From Cordilura impudica (Eukaryota > Arthropoda > Insecta > Diptera > Scathophagidae), in assembly GCA_963682025.1 (NCBI GenBank), contig OY821517.1, forward strand, positions 54,272,716 through 54,336,715: 64,000 nucleotides of DNA, written 5' to 3'. The notes below the pieces were generated by a model. The model saw nothing but the letters and a program-made list of their open reading frames with translations, had not been told where the DNA came from and did not search any database. Positions 33,512 to 45,999 of the stretch are shown here, piece by piece. A program made the translations under genes and the position numbers. The first letter of the stretch is position 1, and each line of letters starts with the position of its first letter.

Positions 33512-33829
33512 TATTTCTCAAGAATTTTTCCAATTTTTGCATTCCTGCCATATAAGAGGTTTTCTCAAGGTGCTCAAAAGCTAGGCATCTGTTTTAGTGA
33601 TGAACACTTCTGTAGTGTGGTTGAATATTCGTAGTTAACAGGCCTTCTGCACCTGGCTGAGTAAATGGTCACACACTCACTATAGCGACAAAATGTGTAA
33701 TTTGCTTAACCAGCATATTGCCACGTAATTAACAAGATAGAATAAGTTTGTTTAAGGTAGTTTTAAGTTTGATGTATAAAGCAAACACAGTTGCTCATGA
33801 GAGCTTATAAAAGAATGTGATTCATTTTA

Positions 33830-34090
33830 TAATACACTTCATTCAACCAAAATCTCTTAACGTTGATCCATTTCATTAGGATTTGAATCAGGAAATAGTT
33901 GCAGAGTGGCTAAAGCTGGGCTAGCAGTTCGTAGCCCAATTCATGGTATTATCATAGTGGAAGAGCACTTTTGTCATCGACAAATGCTGTCGCTTTCGCT
34001 TCAAGTCAATGTCAAATTTATTTAACAGATCTGAATAATACTCGCCGCTAATCGTTTTAGTCTTTTCAAGGGATTTTTTTATAACCTACC
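33830..34090 (-). pseudogene. mariner transposase fossil, second lineage
   Basis: On the - strand: KTISGEYYSDLLNKF, KRQHLSMTKVLFHYDNT and NWATNC, which are mariner blocks around the second catalytic aspartate (HYDNT). The third block is eroded and the N-terminal half is absent. It is clearly different from the intact-ended mariner just to the left, so two lineages are present. Confidence 0.65.
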
Positions 34091-34299
34091 GTATATTTAC
34101 GTATATGTTTGTCATTAAATTTGTAACGCATCCAAAAATTGGTTTACGACCCCAGAAGGAATATATATTCTTGATAATATTGTTTGTAAAAATTTCGAAC
34201 AGGCTAACAATGAATTTGGAGCCTTAAGGTCCAATAGCCGAAGAACGACCAAGGAAAATGTAAAAAGATACTTCGATAAAATTTCATATAACAAACTAA

Positions 34300-34472
34300 G
34301 CAAGTAAGAAAATTATAGTCGGTCCGACTATACGATACCCTATACCATGCGTTTTGAGACCCTATCTCTTTGGTCCAACTAATGAGATATAGAAGAAAAT
34401 AAGCATAAAGCAAATTTGAGTGGTTTGTTATTTTTTTTCCTTCGGATATGAAAAAGTTCATATCGGATGCTA
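34300..34472 (-). repeat. Family D repeat, left piece, split by a LINE
   Basis: Begins AGCAAGTAAGAAAATTATAG and ends ATATCGGATGCTA, where the LINE begins. The matching rest starts at 37838 with TATTTATGTGGGACTAGG. In uninterrupted copies, for example at 58.95 kb, these parts are continuous. Confidence 0.8.
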
Positions 34473-37400
34473 CAATACAAAGCTTACAATTGTATTGTAT
34501 TGTATGTATCTTTATTTACAAATATAAAAAAACATTTTTAAATAAAGAAAGAGAATAAATATTTAACAATGACATATGTATGTCGTCTGTTATAAATATA
34601 AATATATAAAGTATTCTAGACATGTTTATAAAAAATAACTAATATTTATAGGTATGTATAAAATTTAGATAAATTCCTCTATAATGAGTTTTCTATAATT
34701 TAAAGCATTTTCAACATAATTATAAAGTGAATTCCAGTCGTTACATATTCGTCCATTCAAAATATTTATGACATCATTGTCATTAAGAATGGGTTTACCA
34801 AAAAATCTGTTTCGGAATTCTTTAAATATTGGACATCTTGCCATGAAATGTTGAGTTGTATTAAAACTGTTTGAATTTAACGGTAATATACCGCATCTCG
34901 CTTTAAAAATGGTTGAGATTTGCCTTTGACTCCTCAAGTTTTCGATATAGTTTCTGTCCATACTATGGTTCAAATATTTATAAATTCTTGATGTACTATT
35001 TAGAGCTTGCTGTTGCATTTCCATAATTGAAGCAAAATCGTTCCATTTCGAATCCATTGTTGTTGACTATTATTTTCAAAGTTAAATTGAACCCCAAATT
35101 CTCTACTTATTTCATTGATTTTCTTTGCCCAAAATATATTATCTCGTAACGCAACTAGTGATAATTTGTTTGGTAATCTGTTTTGGTTGTACGGAAATAG
35201 CGTTTTGTAGATATAGTCCATATGTAAATTCAATGTGTAAAAATGACTGCACTCTACTTTTTTTTCCAACTACAAAGCATAATTGGGTGTAAAATCTGGT
35301 AGTTTTAGAATTCTTTTCAAGAAATACCTCTGTAACTTGTCTACCTCCTCGAATAAATAGTAACCCCAGACCTGAGCCGCATATGCTTGTATAGATCGGC
35401 AGACTGATTGAAAAAGCTTCCACTTAGATTTCAAGCTTATGTTCGGTTTGTTAAGAAAACTGTTCCACGTTGAATTAATGCTATTCTTAGACGATATATT
35501 TCTTTTTTCAATATGTTTCCTAAAACTCGTTTGCGGGGTGAAAATTACGCCTAAATAGTTGTACTCATTCACAATTTTAATTTCTTGATTTTTGTACTCA
35601 ATCTTATCACTTGATGCAAGCCTGCCTCCTTTTCGGAAGACCATCATTTCAGATTTAAGCATATTCACCTCCATATTCCACTGCTTACAATAATTTTCCA
35701 AGTTCTTTACCATGTTTCGCATTATTTGTATATCATCAGCCAATAAAACTATATCATCCGCATACATAAGCAAACGTACATTTATGTCATCTACCATCAG
35801 ACCACCTCCCAAATGGTCATGCAGGTCATTTAAGTACAGTGTAAAGAGCAATGGGGACAGCAGACATCCTTGTTTAACGCCAGTATAAGTTTCAAAGTAT
35901 TCAGTAAAATCTTTTCCTGTCCACCAGTTTCGTGGACATACCTAATGAATGTAGTTTATATACAAGAGCTTTCCTCGGCACTCTATCGAAGGCGGCTTTA
36001 AAATCAACAAAAAATGCGTAAATCTTTTCCATTTTATTCAGGTTATAATTGACTATTACTGATAAATTATAAATGTTATCTACAGTTGAATAGTGTGGTC
36101 TGAAGCCGGATTGAAATTCATTTAGAATATTATTTTGTTCAACCCAATTTGTAAGCCTAGAATTTGTAATGCCCATAAAAAGTTTTGCCACACAGTTCAT
36201 AAAGGAAATCCCTCTGTAATTGCAAGTAGAATTTACATTTCCTTTCTTATAAATGGGAAATATAATACTGCGCTCAAACTCTTCTCCTACATTTCCCGTT
36301 TCAAAAATTATATTAAAAGCATTAACAAGTTGTATAAGAAATTCGTCTGTAGCATATTTAAACATTTCATACGGCACTCTATCAGCTCCAGGGGCTTTCT
36401 CCAATTTTGTCTTTTTGATGATGTTTTTAATCTCCTGTAGAGTAATATTTTTGTCCAAATCATAATTCACATGATACATTGGTGCATATTGAATGTCTTT
36501 TGACAAATTCGGTTGGTCAATTTTAAGAACATCACCTCTTATTTCTCTAGCTAATTTCCACCATTCCTTAGAATCATTTATTTTATTGATTTTGTTGTTA
36601 ATTTCATCATAATATTCCTTTTTACGTTTTCTACATTCACTTACGTACTCAAAATTAGCCTGCAGGTATTTGTCTTTATCTTGTGGATTATTTGATTTTC
36701 TAAATTCATTAAGTGATTCGAATGCTTTTTCTCTGGCGTTCATACATTTGAAATTAAACCATTTGGATTTGAATATGGGGGTATTTTTATTTTGTTGGGT
36801 ATTTGGCAAAGATTTATTGATTACATTTATCATTTGTTTTAAATTCATAACTACTCCTTGGAAATTTTGCAAATTTTTGTTGAGATTTTATTGATAATTT
36901 TCTTTGTATGAATCTTTCCATCTAAGCTTTGGCAGTAGATTTAACTTTTTATTATCTTCCCAAGAATTTTTGATACACAGCTTCAATTTAAGTGGCAAGA
37001 TTCAATCTCAAAATTCTGAATATATTGAAGAGCATGTGCGGTTGCACAAATATCATTTACAGAGTTGCCCACGTTGCTCATAAATGTGTATTCACCATTT
37101 TCATCACCTAATGTGCGGCCGTTTAATATTACAAAACTATAATTATTGCATAAATCTAATAAATTTTTGCCTTTAGCGTTAATGATGGCATCTTTAGATC
37201 GTCTCTCACTGAGACCTGCTATAAAATTTTTTGTATGAATTTCTTCTAAATCTTGTTGCAGTCTGCCGATACGTACATTCATATCCCCAACTATTACGGC
37301 ATTATCGACTTGATTATTTTCAAAAAAGTTTTTCAACACTTCAAATTCATTACACCAGTCTGCTCCTCTAATATACACCGGAATAATACTAAACTTAATT

Positions 37401-37837
37401 GAGTTTATTTGTATTTTCAAAATTACTGTGTCATTTATTACATTATATGAGTATATTACACGCTTGTTTGACAAACTTTTCTTGAAACCATAGACACAAC
37501 CACCACTTGCTCCACCACGTATACTTGAACGATTTGCTAGTTTCCAAAACAATTCAAAATTAGTAAAATATTTTCTCCAATTCTCTATATTCTGTTCTTC
37601 TATATGAGTTTCAAATAAGGCAATTATATCAAAGTCACAAACATATTTAAAAAATTCTGGAAACAGACATTTGTTACATAACCCGTGAATATTGTAAGCT
37701 AATATATTTAAATACATATTTTGGAATTTTAGTTTTTTGACATTGAGTTTTTTAGTAGATTGTTATAGTTTATATTAATTTTGCTAAATACATTTTTATA
37801 TAATTCTTTTAAAATATCATATCCTTCTTTTTCGCTA
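34473..37837 (-). mobile_element. LINE with CCHC C-terminus, inserted in a D repeat
   Basis: The 3.4-kb element reads on the - strand. GCTA occurs at both junctions (34469-72 and 37834-37), a possible short target duplication. The 3' end (left) is not a plain poly(A) but repeats such as ATTGTATTGTATTGTATG on the + strand, i.e. an ACAAT-type tail on the element's strand. Coding region at 34665-37717. Confidence 0.8.
34665..37717 (-). pseudogene. LINE ORF2: endonuclease, reverse transcriptase, CCHC
   Basis: Endonuclease from MYLNILAYNIHGLCN (37717) with ALFETH, VGDMNVRIGR and SVNDICA. Reverse transcriptase with KAPGADRVPYEMFK, NYRGISFMN, FQSGFRPHYSTVDN, FFVDFKAAFDRVPR and the catalytic LMYADDIVLLADD. 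A C-terminal region follows with KARCGILPLNSNSF and HFMARCPIFKEFRN, a common LINE CCHC-type end. Frameshifts or gaps at about 36980, 35880, 35270 and 35050 split it. ORF1 was not found. Of the CR1/L2/I-like groups I cannot say which. Confidence 0.8.
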
Positions 37838-38450
37838 TATTTATGTGGGACTAGGTCAAAAATGGACCGATACTGACTATATTTCGCAAGGTCACTTATT
37901 TTTTGCAAAAACATTTACAAACCAAATTTGAGAAAAATCTGTGCAAAGGTTTTGTTTTTAAAAGGTTTAAGTGAATATCGGGAATCAGCTTCATATGGGG
38001 GCTAAGACTATTATTTGCCCTATAGGGTTTAGGTTTATTTTTGAACTACTGATAATCGGATATAATAAACATGCACAAACCGAATTTATATGATAATTTG
38101 AGATATCTATATGATAATTTGGATATTATGGCAATTGAAGTCGACCTCATAGGGGTCATTAGTATGGGGACTTGGTCTGAACATGAACCGATTTTCACCA
38201 ATTTCAACAGCGTTCATTCTACGGCCGATACAAGCTTATATTCGAAATTTCATAAAACTGTATTCATATTTGAGACCTGTAGTTTGATTACAAGATTTAC
38301 ATGAACACACAGACGTACGGACGGACAGACATCGCTAAATCGACTCAGAAAGTGATTCTGATTCGATAGGTATAATAAAGGATGGCTCTAGGTCAAATCT
38401 TTTTGGTAGTTACAAATATCGGCACAAAGTCATTGTACCCTGACCACATA
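37838..38450 (-). repeat. Family D repeat, right piece
   Basis: Continuation of the copy at 34300-34472. It includes ATATGGGGGCTAAGACTA, a GACGGACAGACATCGCTAAATC core and, at its end, CATTGTACCCTGACCACATA. The AATCGACTCAGAAAGTGATTC hairpin half is well kept. Confidence 0.8.
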
Positions 38451-38479
38451 TAAATAGTGAAAAAATGTTTATACACAGT

Positions 38480-38830
38480 GAGATCGCTTCGTGGAACATC
38501 AAAATTGTCCACGCCCATCGCCCCCGCCCATATAATTCGAAAAGATTTGTTCACCCCAAATTTTTATTTCCTTACCAAAAGGCATAAAACTTGGCACAAG
38601 TCATCAGTGTTATAAAGTTCAGATATCTGGAGAGTTTCATGGAAATCGGCCACGCCCATCGCCCCTGCTCATATAACCCGTACATGACTTTTTAGAACCG
38701 AATTTTTGTTTCTTCGTTGAAAGTCTTATAACTTGACTCAAGTTATCAGTAATATAAAGTAACGATGTTTGCAAAGTTTTACAGAAATATACCACGCCCA
38801 CCGCCCATATACCCCAAAAAAGTATTTTAT
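38480..38830 (+). repeat. Tandem units with CCACGCCCATCGCCC
   Basis: About three units of roughly 130-150 bp each start with CCACGCCCATCGCCCCCGCC or a variant. Each continues through a poly-T-rich middle, a CATAAAACTTGGCACAAGTC-like segment and TTCATGGAAATCGG. No coding frame. Related in style, not in detail, to the GTGCCACGCCCACT repeats at 43.9-44.5 and 53.6-56.4 kb. Confidence 0.65.
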
Positions 38831-39470
38831 TTCAATTTTTTTTCCATGATAAAAACTAGTTGAAACAAGATAAACGATATAATGACTGATAAAAATTTTT
38901 ATGTGCATCCAAATATAGACTTTTTTCATATTCTATCATTTCTTCAACGATATCATCTAGTTCCAAAACATGTTTATAAGGTTGACCTCTTATGCCAGTA
39001 ATGTAAGGATCTGACGATACAAGAAGAAAAAGAAAACATCAGTATATGTTGCGACTGTGTTGCAGTTCCTGGAGAACAGTTGTCTATACCTTCTATAGTC
39101 CTTATTTCGAGCTTCTTCAGCTTGTTAAAAAACATGGGCTTAAAACTATTACCATTTTATATCGTGTTTCTTGGAATTACTGAAATGAAATTTCGAGTGA
39201 CTTTTTTTTATAAAATTTGTAACTTTGTTCAACAGTAAACAACATTATCCGAATTTTATTTAATAAATCAAAGGAGTACACACCTTTAATTTTTTTGCAA
39301 CCAGAACACAAATGCCGATAAAGTTCACCTTTCTTTTGTCGAAGAAAAACTAAAAAAACTGAGTTTTTCAGTGCCATCATAAAGACCTGAATATTTTTTA
39401 AATTGTTATTGTTGTTCAATTATTACTGTTTTTGCAAAATTAATGTTGGAATACTAAATTTTTCAAATAT
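38831..39470. other. No recognised feature
   Basis: AT-rich stretch with an 80-codon - strand frame (39419-39177) of no recognised family. It ends at the TA target of the third DD41D element. Confidence 0.35.
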
Positions 39471-39471
39471 A

Positions 39472-40761
39472 AAGGGTCCGCCATCTAACCTTTTTTTTTT
39501 TTTCAACTAGTGCTTATTTCGTGAATGGTAACACTTAGCTCATGTCTGATTTGACAGATAATTAGTTTTATCCTTCCGCTGAACGAATATGGTTGTGTAT
39601 ACGCTTGAACAACGCTGGGAAATATTGCGACATTACTTTGAAAATCATGGTAATGTTGCAGAATGTGTGCGAAAATTGCGTACGGATTTTGGAGAAAGAA
39701 AAGCACCGTCAGCTCCGTATGTTCGTTGTCTTGTGAAAAAAGTGAAAGAAACTGGCATCTTCATCGATATACCAAAGCGGGAAAAGCTAAAAACAAAGCG
39801 TACACCCGAGAATATTGCGGCTGTGGCAGATAGTGTGCGTGAAGCGCCATCAACATCAATTCACCGTCGTTCTCAAGAAGTGAACATTTCGGAGGCATCA
39901 TTGAGACGAATTTTGCATAGAGACCTTGGTATGACGCCATACAAAGTCCAATTGGTTCAGGAGTTGAAGCCAACTGACCATCCAATGCGTTTTCGCTTCG
40001 CTAAGTGGGCCTGCGGTCGACTTACAGAAGATGCCGATTTTGCCAAAAACAAAAATCATCTTTTCAGATGCAGCTCATTTTGATCTTGGCGGGTATGTAA
40101 ACAAGCAAAATTGTCGCATTTGGGGCACAGAAAACCCGCACGCATACATTGAAAAGCCGCTACACCCAAAACGAGTCACTGTTTGGTGCGGATTTTGGTC
40201 CAGAGGCATAATTGGGCAAGGAGTGGCCGTTACAGTCAATGGCGATCATTATCGCGCCATGTTGAACGAATTTTTGTTCACAAAAATTGAAGAGGAGGAT
40301 ATTGGCAACATTTGGTTTCAACAGGACGGCGCTACGTGCCACACAGCCGAAGCTACACTCGATGTTTTGCGCCCTGTTTTTAAGATCGCATTATCAGCCG
40401 CAGAGCTGATGTCGTTTGGCCATCTCGGAGCTGCGATTTGACACCGTTGGACTGTTATTTGTGGGGTGCTCTCAAAAATAAGTGTTACGCCAACAAGCCA
40501 GAGACAATTGACGCTTTAAAGGACAATATTCGTGAAGCCATTGGTGAAATACAGCTGCACACAATCGATAATGCGCTTAAAAATTGGACCGATCATGTAG
40601 GTTACTGCATGGCCAGGCGAGGCAGCCATTTGAATGAAATTATTTTCCATTATTAACCGGAAGGATTGTACTTTCAAATAAAAAAAGAAATTTGAGATAA
40701 TATTCAGTAGGTTTTTTTTTATAGCATTTTCAAAAAAAAAAAAGTTATTTGGCGGACCCTT
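39472..40761 (+). mobile_element. DD41D transposon copy 3
   Basis: The 1,290-bp element lies between TA at 39470-71 and TA at 40762-63. The inverted ends read AAGGGTCCGCCATCTAAC (left) and AAGGGTCCGCCAAATAAC (right in reverse), each followed by a T run. The AAGGGT start is like that of copy 1 but the rest differs, so it is a separate subfamily. Confidence 0.85.
39589..40656 (+). pseudogene. DD41D transposase, copy 3
   Basis: Starts MVVYTLEQRWEILRHY; helix-turn-helix blocks include TSIHRRSQEVNISEASLRRI. The first D is in FSDAAHFDLGGYVNK after a frameshift near 40045, the second in QQDGATCHTAEA, and the third in TPLDCYLWGALK after a second frameshift near 40430. The end is GSHLNEIIFHY. Overall length (about 350 residues) is normal. 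Two frameshifts, no in-frame stop within the blocks seen. It is related to copies 1 and 2 but clearly diverged. Confidence 0.85.
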
Positions 40762-40763
40762 TA

Positions 40764-41489
40764 CTTCCATGCAATAGATATGACAAAAAGAAATTATCTA
40801 CCCGGACGATTGGAATGCATGAAAATGTGAGGCAGTTACTGTAGTTTCGTCTAGGTGGCTTTGCCGCGTTATTTTGGACAAAAAAAAGAATTTATTGAAA
40901 AAAAAAAAAATTATGCTGCATTTCTCTTTCTTTTTTTTTGCATCTATCTTTCGGAATGTACAATATGTCGAGAGTGTTGTATCTAAATTTCAAGTAAATC
41001 GGAGAAGATACAGCGTTTCCAGCGACCGGCGTCATATGGTATATCGTATACATATAAATCAGTTTTTAAAAAACTTTAAATCGATTTTTTCGCAAATACA
41101 TGTTCGAAGTCCGTGACCGATTCTTTTGAAATTTTACACACTATATCTACACATAAATCAACAGGTAACCACGACGCCTTTTTTATTTTCCATTGTCTTC
41201 CACATTTTTTAACAACAAACTGCCGAAATTTTATAACAAAAATCGTGTCTTTCACTTCAAAATGCTGCAAAAAAAAAAAAAAAATAAAATAAATAAATAA
41301 AAATTAAAAAACTCTTCGTCACTACCTCAGGAAACATGTCACCTTTTAAACGCATATCGATTTTTTATTTCACATGATCCGGTAACGAGTTATGATGTTC
41401 TCCACAAAACAACAACGCCTCCGGAGATTCGCTGTCACGGACTATTTATTAAAATTTTTAAATGAAATTATATTTCAAAGATTCCTCAA
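40764..41489. other. Unassigned; possible repeat debris
   Basis: Contains A and T runs, a segment TTCAAGTAAATCGGAGAAG and GACCGGCGTCATATGG of more complex composition, and an (AAAT)n-like run at 41270-41310. No frame or terminal repeat was recognised. Confidence 0.3.
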
Positions 41490-42165
41490 ACCTATGCCCA
41501 CCTTTTATTATACCCAACGACTCAGCGTCACTTTCTGAGCGATGTCCGTCAATCTGTTAGTCCGGGTGTCCGTCTGTGTGTCCATGTAAACTTTATAATC
41601 AAACTACATGTCGCATTGGTATGTCAACATCTAATAGCTACAGCATGAACGCTGTTGAAATTGGCGAAAATCGGTGCATGTTCAGACATAGTCCCCATAT
41701 AAATGACACCTATGAAATCGACCTAAATTGCTATATGATCCAAATTATCATATAGATATCGCTCAAATCGGGTTTGTGTGTGTTTATTACATCATTGGTC
41801 CAAAAATAAACCCTATTGACAATTTTAAGTCACAGTCCCCATATAAAACTGCTTCCCGCACTTCACTCAAACCTATCAAAAACGAGAACATTGCAAAGAT
41901 TTTTCTCAAAATTTGTTTGTATATATTTTTGCAAAAAATAAGTGACTTTTTCCGACCTAGTCCCCATATAAATATAGCATCCGATATGGACTTTTTCAAA
42001 TCTGCAGGCAAAAAATAAATATAATAAAAATCCCACTTATATTTGGGTTATGCTTATTTTTGATACCCAATTTGGTAGACTTAAGACCAGTTCTCTAAAC
42101 GCATGGCACCAAAGTATATTGTAGCGCATCGTCGGTCTAGACCGACTATAATTGTTTTACTTGCT
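41490..42165 (+). repeat. Family D repeat, + copy
   Basis: From a TTTTATTATACCCAACGACTC start through GTCCGGGTGTCCGTCTGTG and TGTGTCCATGTAAAC to the end GTCTAGACCGACTATAATTG, then TTTTACTTGC. It shows the right end of the family clearly: the reverse complement of ACAAGTAAGA...ATTATAGTCGGTC. Confidence 0.8.
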
Positions 42166-43654
42166 TTTTCTTGCACATGTGAACGAATGGTTTATCGATG
42201 AGAGTAAGAGAATAACAAGATAGTTATACTATACTCCCTTTAAACAAACAAAAATGTAATAGTATGCATTTACAATTATGCTGATTGCATTCAGTAATTG
42301 CTTTCAATTAAAAAAAAAGCACGAAAACGCCTTAAATTTCTGTTAATTATCTTATTAATTTTAAACATCAATGTAAGTAATCTAACCATTATATTGGAAA
42401 ATCTAGCATTTATTTTCCTCGTAGTGCAGACAACCTTGGTTATAATATTGTGTTTAGAACATGGGTGGAGAGTATTAAAGATTACAGAATCTTACTGTTT
42501 TTAATTGATTCTCTAAACAAAGAAACAGCTGGTTACGTTATCTATGGAGGATTACCTTATATTACTAAGCCTTAAGTCAATAACGAAATAATGATCAATA
42601 TTACGAGTAAGATTTATGTATCCTTAATGTGATAAAAGCCACAATCAAAGTTATGGCAAATAAGTACATTTAAGTTTTTTTTTTTTTCATTTTTGTAAAT
42701 TGAATTTAAATTGAAGAACACAAAATTGCAACAGGCAGGAAACAAGAAAATATATTTCACATACAATCTAAAGTCGCAAACACATACAATCAGACAACTA
42801 TACAAGCACAAATTTACCTCACATTCGCACTGAAAATTTACAAAAAAAAAAGAAAACTTTTGAACTGATTGTGAGTTTACATGTAGTTTACAAAAGAAAG
42901 AACAAGGTAGAAGAACTACTTGAATAAGAAACCACAGGGCAATAAGTTCACCTGTATTAAACTCACACAAAAAATAAACCAAACGATGTCATTGTGGCAT
43001 ATGAATGTTCCTGCAAACTACAAACTACAAACACTCCCACAACACACAATTACACATACATACATATAAACCGAATAATGTTCATAACTATTAAAGTGAA
43101 TATCATGATGATGTTAATGATGTTGTTATGGCTGTGAGGTTTATGTCCTTTGTAGTTGGCTAGGTGGTTGGTTGGTATCTTGGGATTTTGTTTACTGCCC
43201 GCCCTTCATTCACTATTCAAATTGCATGTTTTCCAAATTTTAAGTATTTTGCATGTTTATTTGGAATGATGTCTGAATTCTTGTTTGTGCTTTTTCTGTA
43301 CTAAGTTTACTTTATTTTGCTTAACTAAACCTACTTGCAAATATATGTAGCATGTCATTGCAAATGTTTGTGTTTACGTTTGACTTGATTTACCTTTAGT
43401 ATTTTCAACTTAAGTGACCAATTTACTACTTTAATGCCTTTTCAGTTTTCAGAATACAAAAAAAAATTACAAACATAAAAATCTAATGTGAAAGGTTACG
43501 TTCAGATAGTTGGAGCCACATAGACATCTTTATCTAACCTGTTGACAGTTCTTTTTAATACAGAGGTACACTGTATTTAGGGGAATGAATATTGTAAATA
43601 GTTTGGCAGTTGTTTTCATAACTTTTGGTAGTTATTGACTGCTTCGCCTTTTTT
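42166..43654. other. About 1.5 kb without repeat or gene call
   Basis: The longest stretch that does not match another part of the window. A 122-codon - strand frame (42982-42614) is rich in F, C and L because of T runs and is not credible. Around 43060-43160 there is a short run of ATGATGATGTTAATGATG. It may be original intron sequence. Confidence 0.4.
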
Positions 43655-43964
43655 ATATCTTATACTTCATGTGGTCAGGGTATAATGACTTGATAGTGAT
43701 GTTTATAACCATCAAAAGTATTTTATTATACAGGTCGACTCAGAATCACTTTCTCCTACCGTCTGTCCGTCTGTCCGGCCGTATATGTTTTCATGTTAAC
43801 CTTGTAATCAAACGAATTTTGGTATGCAAGGTTTTAATGCCATTGAACTTGCGATCGACTTAATTGCCAGAAGATCCAAATCATCATATAAATCTTGGTC
43901 ATATTGTTCTTATATTTAACCAGTAGTCCAAAAAGAAACCATGTAGGACAATTATCTATATATA
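43655..43964 (+). repeat. Family D repeat, shortened
   Basis: Has CATGTGGTCAGGGTATAATG, a GTCTGTCCGTCTGTCCGGCC core and a tail with CAAATCATCATATAAATC. The central and 3' parts are missing. Confidence 0.65.
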
Positions 43965-44512
43965 TATATTTTTTTGTTTATAAGATGAAACGCCCACTAA
44001 TACTACTCTGCCCCTTTTTTATCTGATGGACTCGTACAAAGAGTCAAGACGTTCCATTTTATAGTACTTCCGTTATATAATATTATATTTCCACTTTGTA
44101 TGGGCGGTGCCACGCCCACTGCTCTCATAAAGCCCATTTTTTGTTAAGGGCTCATGCAAAGTCCCAAGGCTCTTGTTATTACAGTACTCAAGAAAGATAC
44201 ATGACATTTAATATTTATTTTGTACCGATCCGGCCCATATAAGGCATGTCTACTAATATTAATAATACGTCAGCTCACACAAATTTGCAAAGCTTTCCCT
44301 ATCATAGTACTCAATATATGTATATGATCTGAAATATTGACGTTGTATGGAAGGGGTCACGCCCACTAAAAATATCAAAAGAATTTATAGCCAGTATCTT
44401 CCAGATGCACAGACTCTGCAAAAATTTCAGGAAGATCGGTCCAATGGTTTAGCCTCCTATAAGCATGAAATAAATAAACATACATACTTTCGCTTTTATA
44501 TTAATATATGTA
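43965..44512 (+). repeat. CGCCCAC repeat, family C, copy 1
   Basis: Degenerate units of roughly 120-130 bp. Each has a variant of GGGCGGTGCCACGCCCACT, GCCCATTTTTTG, CTCATGCAAAG, a CAAGGCTCTT segment and a TAGTACTC segment. The final unit leads into CACTAAAAATATCAAAAG and ends with CATACATACTTTCGC, then TTTTATATTAATATATG. Same end as the copy that finishes near 56470. Confidence 0.65.
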
Positions 44513-44808
44513 CTAGTGGATTCCAGCGCTCGAAATTCGAGTGCAACTTTTTTTTCAACTTAGCCAATTCACAACCCAACTTTTTTTGGTTTATTATTGT
44601 GAATAAAGAAAATAAACTTACAAACATATTAACAAATTAATAAACATAGCATTTTAAATGCGATTTACTCAAAATAAAGGCAAAAATTTTTAAAATCTAG
44701 AAGTCTGGTGAACAGCTAAATAGAAATACCTTTCCAAAAATATACGTTTTATCAAAATCGGTATCAAATTTGGTCACAAGAAATCGCCTAGCCTATTAAT
44801 ATTATAGA
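44513..44808 (-). mobile_element. H1 Helitron-like element, - copy
   Basis: CTAG and the palindrome CTCGAAATTCGAG at left, GCCTATTAATATTATAGA at right. It is shorter inside (about 296 bp) than full copies owing to a gap around the middle. Confidence 0.7.
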
Positions 44809-44814
44809 TATTAG

Positions 44815-45400
44815 CGTGGTCCTACGTTATATCGACATTTTTTAAATGGCGCTTTTGGCGAGTGTCGGCATTCAGTTAGTTTCCTTTCTATATAAAACCA
44901 ATAAATGTGAAATGCGGGTACAATCGCATAAAGAAAAGTCGCGCCGGGAGTCGATTGCCAATTATTCGATCTATTTCACAAAAAGTTTTATTCTCAAAAA
45001 ATAACTTAACCACATTATCAACACTGACATTGATCAACCATACGATCAACAAAACAGTCTTACCATGCAGAGTGCCATTAATTTATATTCAGACACCATC
45101 ATTTACAATTCGCACTCGGTTGGTATATCAAGATGGATAAGTGAACGAAGTTGGCATGAGTTAGGCAGTGAATGTAGAGTTAATGACAATACCGTTTATG
45201 GCAACGTATAGCATTTTTGACCGACAATTGACTCCGGTTGTCACCATACATTTAATTTATCGGCCTTATGGCTGACTGCTCCCGATAATACAGCGGCTTT
45301 TTGGCTGACTGCTCCCGATTAATACAGTCTATTATCTTTACAGACAACCACATCACGAGATGAATGTCAAGCATAGAAGTCCCGAACTGAAAAATGTTAC
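44815..45400. other. Tip of the long-inverted-repeat family, then unknown
   Basis: At about 44818-44965 the sequence shares GTTTCCTTTCTATATAAAAC and AAAGAAAAGTCGCG with the arm tips of the 2.3-kb element at 4.77 kb. The remainder is unassigned. A short duplication of TGGCTGACTGCTCCCGAT occurs at 45270-45320. Confidence 0.4.
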
Positions 45401-45932
45401 TTTTGAACCACCTGTTCATTCTACGTTTTACACAATTAACCGTTAAACTTGAAATTTACAATTATCTTGTTTTCTAATTTTTCTCAGTAAAAAAATAGTG
45501 CAATAGAAACAAAAGTTTTTCTCTGTTATTTGGGTTTCTAATTTATTTCTTATTTATGTCTAATAAAAGCCTAAAGTATGTACTTTTTTCTACAAATAGG
45601 TTCTTATTATATATTATTTCTAAAATTTGTATATTTAGATCTTTAAGTGGCATATTTTTTTATTTTAAAAAAAAATTAATTTTGCAAAATTTAATTAAAT
45701 AAAATCATAAAGTGTCCCGGAAAAATGCGACTTTGATTACCCATGCCGAATTTTTTGAAGTGCGGCCTTCAGTTTGCAAATCAGAGAGACAAAATGCACT
45801 ACTAAATTTTGTTTCTGAACGAATGAGCTTTGATCACGTTTATGCAGATACAAAAAATGAAAAAGACGAAATATATTTAAGTTCAAAAACCATAGAGAAA
45901 AAGTGGAAAACAAGTGGCTGCAGGAAAGAACG

Positions 45933-45999
45933 GTAGATTTTTATATAATATTACATACTCGTATATCTTTGGTTAAAACTTTTGAATTTTATTTTTAAG
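45933..45999 (+). other. 67-nt intron in the Transib-like relic
   Basis: CG|GTAGAT at the left and TATTTTTAAG|G at the right. Removing it joins KKWKTSGCRKER directly and in frame to FLTKHKEWLAQ. The length is typical of short introns in flies. The frame contains a stop if the segment is kept. Confidence 0.55.

Noticed and set aside
42614..42982. 122-codon - strand frame
   Set aside because: Rich in F, C, L and N from T runs; no domain, start context or conservation evidence.
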